A program made the translations under genes and the position numbers. A stretch of DNA of 64,000 bases from Actimicrobium sp047621345 (GTDB lineage: Bacteria; Pseudomonadota; Gammaproteobacteria; Burkholderiales; Burkholderiaceae_D). The notes below the pieces were generated by a model. The model made no database searches. It saw only the letters and a list, made by a program, of their open reading frames with translations, and had not been told where the DNA came from. Shown here piece by piece: positions 53,249-62,445 of the stretch; the stretch's first letter is position 1, and each line of letters starts with the position of its first letter. The DNA is taken from positions 1 to 64,000 of the forward strand of contig JBLHLW010000002.1 of assembly GCA_047621345.1 (NCBI GenBank), read 5' to 3'.

Positions 53249-54166
53249 ATGTTGAGTTACCGCCACGCCTTCCATGCGGGCAATCACGCCGACGTCCTGA
53301 AGCACGTCGTGACGATGCAGTTGCTGCGCTACCTCAATCAGAAAGACACACCCTACATGTACATCGACACCCATGCCGGTGCCGGCGTGTATGCGCTCGA
53401 TGGCGGGTATGCAGCCAAAAATGCGGAATTCGAAAGTGGCGTCGCGCCCTTGTGGAATCGCAAGGATTTGCCTCCTGTTCTGCATGAATACATACAGATG
53501 ATCAAGAAGATGAATCCGAGTGGCAAGCTGCGCTATTACCCGGGTTCGCCGTATGTGGCCGACAAGGTCATGCGCGAAGCCGACCGCTTGCGCCTGTTCG
53601 AGTTGCACCCCGCCGATGCCCGTATCTTGCAGGATAACTTCCGCAAGGTCGAAGCGCATGCGGCAGAGCAGGGCGTGCGTGCCACGGTGCGCGGCAAGCG
53701 CATCATGATCCAGAAGGGCGACGGGTTTCTTGGCCTCAAAGCGCTGCTGCCACCACCGTCACGACGCGGGCTGGTGCTCATCGACCCGCCTTACGAAGAC
53801 AAGTCCGACTACAAGCGCGTCAAGGACACGCTGCAAGATGCGCTGGGGCGCTTCGCTACCGGCACTTACGCGGTGTGGTACCCGGTCTTGCACCGGATGG
53901 AATCGCGCCAGTTGCCGGACAAACTCAAGCGCCTGCAGGCCAACGGCTGGCTCAATGTCACGCTGTCGATCGCGGCCGCTTCACCAGACGGCTTTGGCTT
54001 GCACAGCAGTGGCATGTTCGTGATCAATCCGCCGTTCGGGCTGGAAGCGATGCTCAATGAATTGATGCCATTTCTGGTCAAGACACTTGGCCGCGATAGC
54101 GGTGCCGGGTTCACGCTTGAGTCCGGTACGACCGCTGTTCCTTATACCGGCACCCGTCGGGTCTGA
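53249..54166 (+). CDS. rlmJ: 23S rRNA (adenine-N6)-methyltransferase RlmJ
   Basis: A protein of about 305 residues methylating A2030 of 23S rRNA. It begins MLSYRHAFHAGNHADVLKH, the family hallmark, with DTHAGAGVYAL as the SAM loop and LIDPPYEDKSDYKR carrying the catalytic DPPY motif. The start at 53249 is set by this conserved beginning; the frame is open 18 codons further. It is followed by greB after 11 bases. Confidence 0.94.
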   Translation: MLSYRHAFHAGNHADVLKHVVTMQLLRYLNQKDTPYMYIDTHAGAGVYALDGGYAAKNAEFESGVAPLWNRKDLPPVLHEYIQMIKKMNPSGKLRYYPGSPYVADKVMREADRLRLFELHPADARILQDNFRKVEAHAAEQGVRATVRGKRIMIQKGDGFLGLKALLPPPSRRGLVLIDPPYEDKSDYKRVKDTLQDALGRFATGTYAVWYPVLHRMESRQLPDKLKRLQANGWLNVTLSIAAASPDGFGLHSSGMFVINPPFGLEAMLNELMPFLVKTLGRDSGAGFTLESGTTAVPYTGTRRV

Positions 54167-54177
54167 AGCGCAGCCCG

Positions 54178-54738
54178 ATGAACAAGGCATTTGTCAAGGA
54201 GTCCGAGGACGACGACGAGGATGATCTCCCCTTGCCGGAGATTCCGCCCGGCACCCGCAACTACATGACGCCGTCCGGCTACCAGATCATGCGTTCGGAG
54301 TTGCTGCACCTGATTGATGTCGATAGGCCGGAGGTAGTGCACATCGTTCATTGGGCGGCATCGAACGGCGACCGTTCCGAAAATGGCGATTACATTTATG
54401 GCAAGCGACGATTACGTGAAATTGATCGGCGGATTCGCTTCCTGACCAAGCGCCTCGATCTGGCAGAAGTGGTTGATCCGACGGTTCATCATGGGAACGA
54501 TCAAGTATTTTTTGGCGCGACGGTACGCTACGAGAACAGCGCCGGGGAGCAGCACACGGTGACCATCGTCGGCATCGATGAACTCGATCCCTTGCATGGC
54601 AGGATCAGCTGGATTTCGCCAGTGGCTCGGGCGATGACCAAGTCGCGCGAAGGTGACACGATTTCGCTAAAGACACCTTCCGGCGCCGAAGAATTACAAA
54701 TATTGGAAGTGACCTACCCGGCACCGGCAGCCGCCTAA
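54178..54738 (+). CDS. greB: Transcription elongation factor GreB
   Basis: A 186-residue Gre factor. An acidic N-terminal extension (ESEDDDEDD at about 8-16) precedes the coiled coil with the tip NGDRSENGDYIYGKRRLREID, which differs from GreA (SENAEY) and marks GreB. The C-terminal FKBP-like domain follows. GreB rescues deeply backtracked RNA polymerase. The gene converges on spoT with a 22-base gap. Confidence 0.93.
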   Translation: MNKAFVKESEDDDEDDLPLPEIPPGTRNYMTPSGYQIMRSELLHLIDVDRPEVVHIVHWAASNGDRSENGDYIYGKRRLREIDRRIRFLTKRLDLAEVVDPTVHHGNDQVFFGATVRYENSAGEQHTVTIVGIDELDPLHGRISWISPVARAMTKSREGDTISLKTPSGAEELQILEVTYPAPAAA

Positions 54739-54760
54739 CTAGGGCTGCGGGGGGAACCTA

Positions 54761-57058
54761 TCAGTTGGTCGGATTGTTCCATTGGCCACGTTCGCGCAGG
54801 ATGCGCGTTACACCGGGGGTGCCGCGCACCTTGCGCATCATGCGCGCAAGGTGAACACGGTCTTCAACCTGCACCGTAAGTCGCAACTGGGTCATGATTG
54901 AATCGTGGTCTTCATCCATTCCGACGAAGGTGATGTTGGCATCGGATTCGCCGATTTCTGCGGCTACTCGCGCCAGCACACCGCGCTCGTTGGTGATCAG
55001 AACAATCACTCGACAATCGAATCGGCGGTTCAGGTCGCTGCCCCAAACCACGTCAATCCAGCGCTCCGGTTCCTTGTCGCGGCTGCGCCTGGCGACATCG
55101 CATTCCTGACTGTGTACGACCAGACCTTGATCTCGTTTGAGATGACCGGTGATCTTGTCGCCCGGTATTGGCAGGCAGCATTGCGCCAGTTGTACCGCGA
55201 CGCCGTCGCTTCCGTAAATAATCACGGGATCGAGTTTGGTGTCGATGTCTTCGTTATTGCCAGCGATGCGTGCCTGCAGTGGCTGTCCCATCGAGTCATT
55301 AAGGCCCATGATGTGGCGCGCCACCAGCGCGGCCATGCGCTTGCCGATGCCAATGTCGGCATACAGTTCGTCCAGCGAACGCGCGCTGGATTCGTTGAGC
55401 AGTCGTTCCATCGTCGGCTCGGGGATGATCGAGTCGAGATTGAGTGCGGCCAGTGCTTGGCCTAGCAACAGTGCACCGAGCTCCACCGATTCAGACAGGT
55501 TGATGGTGCGCAGGTGATGCCGGATCGCCGACCGAGCTTTGCCAGTGCGCACAAAGGTGAGCCAGGTTGGACTAGGGCGCGAACTCGCCGACGTGATGAT
55601 CTCGACGATATCGCCGTTACGCAATTCGGTACGCAGCGGTGCATGTTCGTGATTGATGCGCGTGGCAACGGTTTGGTCGCCGACGTCGGTATGGATCGAA
55701 TAGGCAAAGTCGAGCGCAGTGGCGCCGCGTGGCAACGCAATAATTTTTGATTTTGGCGTGAAGACATAGACCGAATCCGGGAACAGATCGACTTTCACGT
55801 GCTCGAGGAATTCTGCCGAATCACCGGTTTGTTTCTGAATGTCGAGCAGCGACTGCAGCCAGGCATGCGTGCGTTGTTGCAGATCAGTCAGATTGTTTTC
55901 ATCATCCTTGTAGAGCCAGTGCGCGGCGACACCGGATTCGGCGACGCGGTTCATTTCCTGTGTGCGGATCTGGAACTCTACCGGTGTGCCATACGGGCCA
56001 ATGAGTGTTGTATGCAGTGACTGGTAGCCATTGAGTTTCGGAATGGCGATGTAGTCCTTGAACTTGCCAGGCATCGGTTTGTACAACGCATGCAGGGTTC
56101 CGAGCGCGACGTAGCAATGGGCGAAGTTATCGACGACGATACGAAAGCCGTAGACATCAAGCACTTGCGAGAATGACAGATGCTTGCTGCGCATTTTGCG
56201 ATAAATGCCGTACAGCGTTTTTTCGCGACCATAGACCTGCGCTTGCATGTCGGCCGATAGCAGGGTGTTCTTGACCGACTCCATAATCTTGCTAACTACT
56301 TCGCGCCGGTTGCCACGTGCCGCCTTGACGGCCTTGGCCAGCGTCTTGTAGCGCAGGGGGTGCAGATGCGAAAACGACAGATCCTGTAATTCCCGATAAA
56401 TATTGTTCAGACCGAGCCGGTGCGCGATTGGCACATAGACTTCCATCGTCTCGCCCGCGATGCGACGCTTTTTCTCGGCCTTCATCGAGCCTAGCGTGCG
56501 CATGTTGTGCAGGCGGTCCGCCAGTTTGATCAGGATGACGCGCACGTCACGTGCCATCGCCAGCAACATTTTGCGGAAATTTTCTGCCTGTGCTTCTACC
56601 TGACTCTGAAATTCGATTTTTTCCAGCTTCGACAGCCCGTCGACTAGCGCGGCAACTGGTGCGCCGAAACGCTCGATCAGTTCTTCTTTTTTGACATCCT
56701 GATCTTCCATCACGTCATGCAGCAGTGCTGCCATGATCGCTTGCGCATCGAGTTTCCAGTCGGCGCAAATTTCGGCCACGGCGATCGGGTGCGAGATGTA
56801 CGGTTCCCCCGATACACGCATTTGACCCAGATGCATTTCGTCCGAAAAGCGGTACGCTTCCTTGACTTTTTTCAGGTCTGACGCGGAGAGGTATTCGGAG
56901 AGTTTGGCGTTGAGCTGGCTGACCGAGGCAACGCCGGGTGTAACCGGTGTACCAGGATCGGGAGAGAAAAACGCGCCCGGCGTTTTTGGCGCCAGGCGCT
57001 CAGGCGCAGTGCGACTAGTTAAAGCCGAAATCAGGGAATCTGCAGGAGTCAGGTTCAT
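54761..57058 (-). CDS. spoT: Bifunctional (p)ppGpp synthetase/hydrolase
   Basis: A 765-residue Rsh protein. The HD hydrolase domain has the intact HDVMED at 114-119. The synthetase domain is marked by VYGFRIVVDNFAHCYVALG and NGYQSLHTTL. A TGS domain (VYVFTPKSKIIALPRGATALDFAYSIH), a helical/zinc-finger-like region and a C-terminal ACT domain follow. Retention of HDxxED supports hydrolase activity, and the N-terminal about 45 residues are a Pro/Thr/Ala-rich extension. It is in the operon gmk-rpoZ-spoT. Confidence 0.94.
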   Translation of the reverse strand: MNLTPADSLISALTSRTAPERLAPKTPGAFFSPDPGTPVTPGVASVSQLNAKLSEYLSASDLKKVKEAYRFSDEMHLGQMRVSGEPYISHPIAVAEICADWKLDAQAIMAALLHDVMEDQDVKKEELIERFGAPVAALVDGLSKLEKIEFQSQVEAQAENFRKMLLAMARDVRVILIKLADRLHNMRTLGSMKAEKKRRIAGETMEVYVPIAHRLGLNNIYRELQDLSFSHLHPLRYKTLAKAVKAARGNRREVVSKIMESVKNTLLSADMQAQVYGREKTLYGIYRKMRSKHLSFSQVLDVYGFRIVVDNFAHCYVALGTLHALYKPMPGKFKDYIAIPKLNGYQSLHTTLIGPYGTPVEFQIRTQEMNRVAESGVAAHWLYKDDENNLTDLQQRTHAWLQSLLDIQKQTGDSAEFLEHVKVDLFPDSVYVFTPKSKIIALPRGATALDFAYSIHTDVGDQTVATRINHEHAPLRTELRNGDIVEIITSASSRPSPTWLTFVRTGKARSAIRHHLRTINLSESVELGALLLGQALAALNLDSIIPEPTMERLLNESSARSLDELYADIGIGKRMAALVARHIMGLNDSMGQPLQARIAGNNEDIDTKLDPVIIYGSDGVAVQLAQCCLPIPGDKITGHLKRDQGLVVHSQECDVARRSRDKEPERWIDVVWGSDLNRRFDCRVIVLITNERGVLARVAAEIGESDANITFVGMDEDHDSIMTQLRLTVQVEDRVHLARMMRKVRGTPGVTRILRERGQWNNPTN

Positions 57059-57107
57059 GCCGGTTGGTTCGCTGCGCCAGTGTCATTTGAGTTACGGGAG
57101 ATGTCGG

Positions 57108-57311
57108 TCAGCTTGGGACTTTCTTGAGCATTTCGATACCCACTTTTCCTGCGGCAATTTCACGCAAGGCAATGACGGTAGGCTTGTCCTTGGCGTCGAC
57201 TTTAGGTGTGTGACCTTGCAGCAGTTGTCGCGCGCGATAGGTTGCAGCGAGGGTGAGTTGGAAACGATTCGGTATGTATCTGGTGCAGTCTTCGATGGTG
57301 ATGCGGGCCAT
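57108..57311 (-). CDS. rpoZ: RNA polymerase omega subunit
   Basis: A 67-residue subunit, starting MARITIEDCTRYIPNRFQLTL, the omega hallmark (usually with a VPNRFEL-like segment), then TYRARQLLQG. It assists assembly of the beta-prime subunit and forms part of the ppGpp site in Proteobacteria. It lies between gmk and spoT as in E. coli. AGGAGC precedes the ATG. Confidence 0.95.
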   Translation of the reverse strand: MARITIEDCTRYIPNRFQLTLAATYRARQLLQGHTPKVDAKDKPTVIALREIAAGKVGIEMLKKVPS

Positions 57312-57344
57312 AAGGTGCTCCTGAAATTGCAGTGTTATGCAGTA

Positions 57345-57989
57345 TTAACGTGATACGGCGTGAATGCCCAGTTGGGCAAATAGAGATGTGTTGCGTGCGG
57401 CTTGTTGCGAGAACCTGCAGCGTGTCGCTTGAACTATTGCGGCAAGGTCTGATAGCGCGCGGGCAAAGTCTTGATTGATAATAACATACTCAAACTCGCC
57501 GGCATGCGCGATCTCGCCGCCTGCGGCGAGTAGTCGGCGGGTAATAATGTGCGGCTCGTCCTGACCGCGCTTTTTAAGACGCTCTTCCAATGCATCAATC
57601 GATGGGGGCAGAATAAAGATGCCGACACCATACGGAAATTGCTTCTTGACCTGTTGCGCGCCTTGCCAGTCGATTTCCAGCAGCACATCGGTGCCTGATC
57701 GTATCTGGTCGGCAATCATTACGCGCGAGGTGCCGTAGTAGTTGCCATGCACTTCGGCCGATTCGAGAAACTCACCGGCATCGCGTCGCTTCAGGAAATC
57801 CTCGGTCGTCGTGAAGTAATACTCGCGCCCGTGTTGTTCGCCGGGGCGAGGTGCACGGGTGGTGTAAGAGATCGATAGTTTCAACTCCGGCTCCTGCGCC
57901 AGCAGGGCATTGACCAGCGTTGATTTGCCGGCACCAGAAGGTGCGACTACCATGAACAGGCTGCCGGCGGAGGTATTGTCGTCGTGCAT
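57345..57989 (-). CDS. gmk: Guanylate kinase
   Basis: A 214-residue enzyme phosphorylating GMP to GDP. The P-loop APSGAGKST is at 16-24, and SYTTRAPRPGEQHGREYYF contains the GMP-binding residues. The C-terminal segment is a little degenerate but the length is normal. It leads the gmk-rpoZ-spoT operon, linking guanine nucleotide supply to the stringent response. Confidence 0.95.
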   Translation of the reverse strand: MHDDNTSAGSLFMVVAPSGAGKSTLVNALLAQEPELKLSISYTTRAPRPGEQHGREYYFTTTEDFLKRRDAGEFLESAEVHGNYYGTSRVMIADQIRSGTDVLLEIDWQGAQQVKKQFPYGVGIFILPPSIDALEERLKKRGQDEPHIITRRLLAAGGEIAHAGEFEYVIINQDFARALSDLAAIVQATRCRFSQQAARNTSLFAQLGIHAVSR

Positions 57990-58125
57990 AGGATGAGTCC
58001 CGGAAGTGAAGCAGTCGTACCCATGGCGGGCGCGACATTGTGAAAAAAAACGGTAGCTTCAGGCTACACGATATGAGCTGGGAAGGCAGTCATTCCTGCC
58101 ATCACACGCTTCTAAGTGGCAATAA

Positions 58126-59037
58126 TTACTCGAGATTCTGGACCTGCTCGCGCATCTGATCGATTAACAGCTTGAGCTCCATGGCGGCATCTGCCAATTC
58201 TTTGAGTGCCGCTTTCGAGCCGACCGTATTGGCTTCGCGGTTGAGTTCCTGCATCATGAAGTCGAGTCGCTTGCCGACTTGCCCGCCTTTTTTTAGAATA
58301 TGCCGAGTTTCATCAAGGTGGGCTGCGAGGCGCGAGAGCTCTTCGGCGACATCGATACGAATACCGTACAGCGTCACTTCCTGACGAATCCGCTCGATGA
58401 CCTCATCGCGCGACAAATTAGCGGTGGCACCCGGTTGTTGTAGCGCTAGTCCAAGTGCTTCTTCGAGGCGTTCGACGGACTTCTGCTGAAACTGTGCAAT
58501 GACCTGTGGGATCAGTGGCGTGATGCGCTTGACAATCTCGTCCATCGCAGTAATGCGCGTCACTAGCGTGGCCGCCAGTGCGGCACCTTCGCGTTCGCGC
58601 GATTCGATGAAGGCGGCCAGTGCACTCGTCATCGATAGGGCGGCATCGGCTTGCAAGGTGTCTTGGCCGAGTTCGGCGTCTTCGATCATGCCCGGCCAGC
58701 GCAACAGCTCGCCGACCGACAAAGGTGTGGCCGAAGAGACTTGCGAACGGACTTCTGCTTGCAGAAGTGCGAGTGACTTGAGTAGTCCGGTGTTGATCCG
58801 TTGCGCTGCACCGGTGGCCGCCTTGCGGCCGAAGCTGACCCGGCATTCCACTTTGCCGCGCGTTACGCGGCCCATGATGGCTTCGCGCAACATCGGTTCC
58901 AGCGCTCGCAGGTCATCGTTGATGCGAAACTGCAGGTCGAGGAAGCGGGAGTTGACGCTCTTGATTTCGATGGTCAGAGTGCCACCGGAGGTTTCGTGGG
59001 TGACGACGGCGTAGCCGGTCATGCTGCTGATAGCCAA
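58126..59037 (-). CDS. yicC: YicC-family endoribonuclease
   Basis: A 303-residue YicC/YloC protein. MTGYAVVTHETSGGTLTIEIKSVNSRFLDLQFR is the conserved N-terminal strand pattern (here within residues 5-40), and LDFMMQELNREANTVGSKA near the end is the DUF1732 hallmark. Family members have recently been shown to cut RNA. The gene lies upstream of gmk on the same strand, with a 136-base gap. Confidence 0.92.
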   Translation of the reverse strand: MAISSMTGYAVVTHETSGGTLTIEIKSVNSRFLDLQFRINDDLRALEPMLREAIMGRVTRGKVECRVSFGRKAATGAAQRINTGLLKSLALLQAEVRSQVSSATPLSVGELLRWPGMIEDAELGQDTLQADAALSMTSALAAFIESREREGAALAATLVTRITAMDEIVKRITPLIPQVIAQFQQKSVERLEEALGLALQQPGATANLSRDEVIERIRQEVTLYGIRIDVAEELSRLAAHLDETRHILKKGGQVGKRLDFMMQELNREANTVGSKAALKELADAAMELKLLIDQMREQVQNLE

Positions 59038-59164
59038 ATTGAGTCCTCGGTTGTACTTTACAAATCAGGGATAAGTCCACACAATCCATTGAACTAGATA
59101 GCGGTCCAGCGGCTTGCTGGCTGCGGTTTTTGCTGCGGTCCGGCCAACCCGGTTTTAGGAAAAC

Positions 59165-60136
59165 ATGGCAGCACAAAACAACGCACCTTTGCCTGATGGA
59201 CTAGAGATCTCCGGATATCGCATTGTAAAGAAGATCGCTTCCGGCGGGTTCAGTATCGTCTATCTTGCCTATGATGAAGATGGTAATGCCGTCGCCATCA
59301 AGGAGTATCTGCCGTCTTCGCTGGCGCTGCGCGAAGCGGGCGAACTGGCACCAACCATCTCCCCGGAAAACTTGCCGATTTTTCGTATCGGGCTTAAATG
59401 CTTCTTTGAGGAAGGACGCGCGCTGGCGCGAATATCGCATCCGAATGTGGTCAGCGTAGTCAATTTCTTTCGCGCGAATGATACGGTTTATATGGTCATG
59501 GCCTATGAGTCCGGACGCTCGCTGCAGGACCATATCCTGCGCCGGCGTGATAAAGGTGAAAAGCCGCTGGTCTCGGAGCGCTTCATCCGCAAGATGTTCA
59601 GCCAGGTCATGAACGGTCTGCGTGAAGTCCACACCAATAAACTGTTGCACCTCGATCTCAAGCCGGCCAATATTTATTTGCGCGTCGATGGCACGCCTAT
59701 CCTGCTCGATTTTGGCGCAGCGCGGCAGACTTTGAAGGCAGATATGCCGAAGCTGTATCCGATGTATACGCCTGGTTTTGCACCACTCGAACTGTATTCA
59801 AGAAGCGGTAATCTTGGTCCGTGGACCGATATTTACAGCATCGGTGCATCGATATTCGCATGCATGGTCGGCGCGCCGCCGCAACCGGCTGACCAGCGCA
59901 AGCTCAATGACAAGATGGATGGCCATCTGCAAAAACTTGAGGGCATTTACTCGTCAGACCTGATCCAGGTGATCCGCTGGAGCTTGATGATCGATCCGCT
60001 GGAGCGGCCGCAAAGTGTCTTTGCGTTACAAAAGGCGCTGCAGGAACCAGTACCAGAAAAACTTCCCGCCGGTAAATTTAGTGTCACGCTCGATCGGCTG
60101 AAAAGCCTGTTTGGCGGACACGGCCAATCCAATTGA
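59165..60136 (+). CDS. Hanks-type serine/threonine protein kinase
   Basis: A 323-residue soluble kinase without transmembrane segment or sensor domain. The glycine loop is IASGGFSIVYLA, the ATP lysine is Lys46 (VAIKEYL), the catalytic loop HLDLKPANIYL places the base at Asp164, and DFG is at 182-184, so it should be active. It is directly followed by a PP2C phosphatase gene, forming a kinase/phosphatase pair seen next to rph in related genomes. Targets are unknown. Confidence 0.92.
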   Translation: MAAQNNAPLPDGLEISGYRIVKKIASGGFSIVYLAYDEDGNAVAIKEYLPSSLALREAGELAPTISPENLPIFRIGLKCFFEEGRALARISHPNVVSVVNFFRANDTVYMVMAYESGRSLQDHILRRRDKGEKPLVSERFIRKMFSQVMNGLREVHTNKLLHLDLKPANIYLRVDGTPILLDFGAARQTLKADMPKLYPMYTPGFAPLELYSRSGNLGPWTDIYSIGASIFACMVGAPPQPADQRKLNDKMDGHLQKLEGIYSSDLIQVIRWSLMIDPLERPQSVFALQKALQEPVPEKLPAGKFSVTLDRLKSLFGGHGQSN

Positions 60137-60181
60137 ACCGGATCCTTTGATACCTGACTTTCATTTTTTAGCGAGCTAACG

Positions 60182-61111
60182 ATGCGATTCTCCGTCTATC
60201 AGGAAAGCAAAATTGGTGGCCGCAAGGTGAACCAAGACCGCATGGGCTACAGCTATACGCGCGACGCTTTGCTCTTGTTGCTCGCCGATGGCATGGGTGG
60301 CCACCTGCATGGCGAAGTCGCAGCGACCATTACGATGCAGGCGATCGATGCGCTCTTTCAGCAGTTGGCTGATCCTTACATCAAAAAGCCTGAGCGCTTC
60401 CTCGAAGACAGTTTCTTTGCAGCGCACCGCGAAATCCATCGCTACCGTGTTGCCAACGGCATGTTGGAAACACCGCGTACGACGGTCGTTGCGTGTCTGA
60501 TCCAGCACAACACCGCGTACTGGGCGCACTGTGGCGATTCGCGGTTGTACTGGATGCGCGATGGCCACATTCTGGCGCGTACGCGTGACCATTCGCGGAT
60601 CGAAACGCTGATTGCCCAAGGCCGTGCCGATCCGTCGGAACGGGCCACGCATCCCGATCGCAACAAGCTGTTCAATTGCCTCGGTGCACCCAACTTGCCC
60701 ATCGTCGAAATTTCGCGGCGTGCCAGTCTGCAGGCGGGCGACGTCATTTTGCTGTGCTCCGACGGTTTGTGGGGGGCGTTGCCCGATAACGTGCTGGCGC
60801 AAAGCCTGCAAAACAAGACGATCGTGCGAGCCGTGCCGGAGTTGATCAGTAGCGCCACCAGCATCGCTGGCAAGAACAGCGATAATGTCACTGCTTTAGC
60901 GATGATGTGGGAAAGCGGCTCTGGTTTGGACGATCCAAACAGCATCACTACCAACATCTTGCCGCTTGGCGCCGTCACTACGACGATACAGTCGGTGGTG
61001 CCGTCTGTCGCTGGACCAGTCGACGGCTACGACGAGAGCGCAATAGAAAGAGCCATCGAAGAAATTCGTGGCGCCATTGAAAAATCACCACGCAGTACTC
61101 CCAAGAATTGA
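60182..61111 (+). CDS. PP2C-family protein phosphatase
   Basis: A 309-residue Ser/Thr phosphatase. Metal-binding motifs are intact: NQDR (Asp19), ADGMGGH (Asp36), CGDSRLYWMRDG, SDGLWG and NSDNVTALAM. The C-terminal about 70 residues are a linker-like tail of unknown role. It begins 45 bases after the kinase and presumably reverses its phosphorylations. It is followed six bases later by rph. Confidence 0.92.
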   Translation: MRFSVYQESKIGGRKVNQDRMGYSYTRDALLLLLADGMGGHLHGEVAATITMQAIDALFQQLADPYIKKPERFLEDSFFAAHREIHRYRVANGMLETPRTTVVACLIQHNTAYWAHCGDSRLYWMRDGHILARTRDHSRIETLIAQGRADPSERATHPDRNKLFNCLGAPNLPIVEISRRASLQAGDVILLCSDGLWGALPDNVLAQSLQNKTIVRAVPELISSATSIAGKNSDNVTALAMMWESGSGLDDPNSITTNILPLGAVTTTIQSVVPSVAGPVDGYDESAIERAIEEIRGAIEKSPRSTPKN

Positions 61112-61117
61112 GTCCCT

Positions 61118-61852
61118 ATGTCGTTTCCAGTCCGTCCCAGCGCTCGTAAGGCTGATGCATTGCGCCCTGTGCGCATCACGCGCCACTACACCAAACATGC
61201 TGAAGGTTCGGTCCTGATCGAATTCGGCGACACCAAAGTGATCTGCACCGCCAGCATCGAAGACAAGGTGCCCGGCTTTTTGAAGGGTAAAGGGCAGGGC
61301 TGGATGACGGCCGAATACGGCATGCTGCCGCGCTCAACCCACACGCGCATGGCGCGCGAAGCAGCCAAGGGGAAACAGTCCGGCCGGACCCAGGAAATCC
61401 AGCGCCTGATTGGCCGCTCACTGCGTGCTGCCTTCGATCTGTCGGCGTTTGGCGAGCGCACGTTGCACCTCGATTGCGACGTGATTCAGGCCGACGGCGG
61501 CACCCGTACTGCGTCGATTACCGGCGCGATGGTGGCTGCGCATGATGCGTTCTCGGCGCTGGTCGACGCCGGACTGCTCGAAGCGATTCCGCTCAAGCAT
61601 TTCGTGGCGGCGATCTCCGTTGGCGTGTACCAAGGCTTGCCGGTACTCGATCTGGATTACGACGAAGACTCGACCTGTGACACCGACATGAATGTCGTCA
61701 TGACCGATGCTGGTCACTTCATTGAAGTGCAGGGCACCGCCGAAGGTGCCGCCTTTGACCGGGCCACCATGAACCAATTGCTGGACCTCGCTGATGGCGG
61801 TATCCGCGACCTGATCGCCTTGCAGCGTCGTGAACTGGGCTTGCCCGTATGA
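61118..61852 (+). CDS. rph: Ribonuclease PH
   Basis: A 244-residue phosphorolytic exoribonuclease that trims tRNA 3' ends. RPSARKADALRPVRITRHYTKHAEGS opens the protein (within residues 5-30), GMLPRSTHTR and SGRTQEIQRLIGRSLRA form the phosphate and RNA sites, and CDVIQADGGTRTASITGA is diagnostic. The family's usual length is about 238-245. Its stop overlaps the rdgB start by four bases. Confidence 0.96.
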   Translation: MSFPVRPSARKADALRPVRITRHYTKHAEGSVLIEFGDTKVICTASIEDKVPGFLKGKGQGWMTAEYGMLPRSTHTRMAREAAKGKQSGRTQEIQRLIGRSLRAAFDLSAFGERTLHLDCDVIQADGGTRTASITGAMVAAHDAFSALVDAGLLEAIPLKHFVAAISVGVYQGLPVLDLDYDEDSTCDTDMNVVMTDAGHFIEVQGTAEGAAFDRATMNQLLDLADGGIRDLIALQRRELGLPV

Positions 61853-62445
61853 CCGGCAAGGTGCGCAGCCAATTAGTCCTCGCCTCGAACAATATCGGCA
61901 AGTTAGCTGAGTTCGGTGCGCTGCTGGCAACGATCGGCTTCGATGTCCGTCCGCAAGGTGAATTCGCGGTCCCTGAAGCGGACGAGCCGTTCCATACCTT
62001 CGTCGAAAACGCGCTTGAAAAAGCCCGTCACGCGTCGCGCCTGACCGGCTTGCCCGCATTGGCTGACGACTCTGGCGTCTGTGTCAACGCACTCGACGGC
62101 CAGCCCGGCGTGCAATCGGCACGCTATGCCGGCGCGCCGAAATCGGATGTCCGCAACAGCGCAAAACTGATCGCCGATCTGCAAGCCCACGCCGATAAAT
62201 CGGCCTACTACTATTGCGTACTGGTGTACGTGCGTCATGCCGATGATCCCCAACCGGTGATTGCGGATGGGCGTTGGAACGGTACGATCATTGACGTGCC
62301 GCGCGGCAGTAACGGCTTCGGTTACGACGCCCATTTCGAGGTCGATGGCCTCGGCAAGAGCGCCGCTGAACTCGGTGCTGCAGAAAAAAACCAGCTGTCG
62401 CACCGGGCTCAGGCGCTGCGCATGTTGCTCGCTAAATTACGATGA
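61849..62445 (+). CDS. rdgB: dITP/XTP pyrophosphatase RdgB
   Basis: A 198-residue house-cleaning nucleotidase of the Ham1 family that removes dITP and XTP from the pool. LVLASNNIGKLAEF forms the nucleotide pocket, LADDSGVCVNALDGQPGVQSARYAG the catalytic metal site, and GSNGFGYDAHF the base-recognition loop. It overlaps rph at its start and hemW at its end by four bases (ATGA) each. Confidence 0.95.
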   Translation: MTGKVRSQLVLASNNIGKLAEFGALLATIGFDVRPQGEFAVPEADEPFHTFVENALEKARHASRLTGLPALADDSGVCVNALDGQPGVQSARYAGAPKSDVRNSAKLIADLQAHADKSAYYYCVLVYVRHADDPQPVIADGRWNGTIIDVPRGSNGFGYDAHFEVDGLGKSAAELGAAEKNQLSHRAQALRMLLAKLR

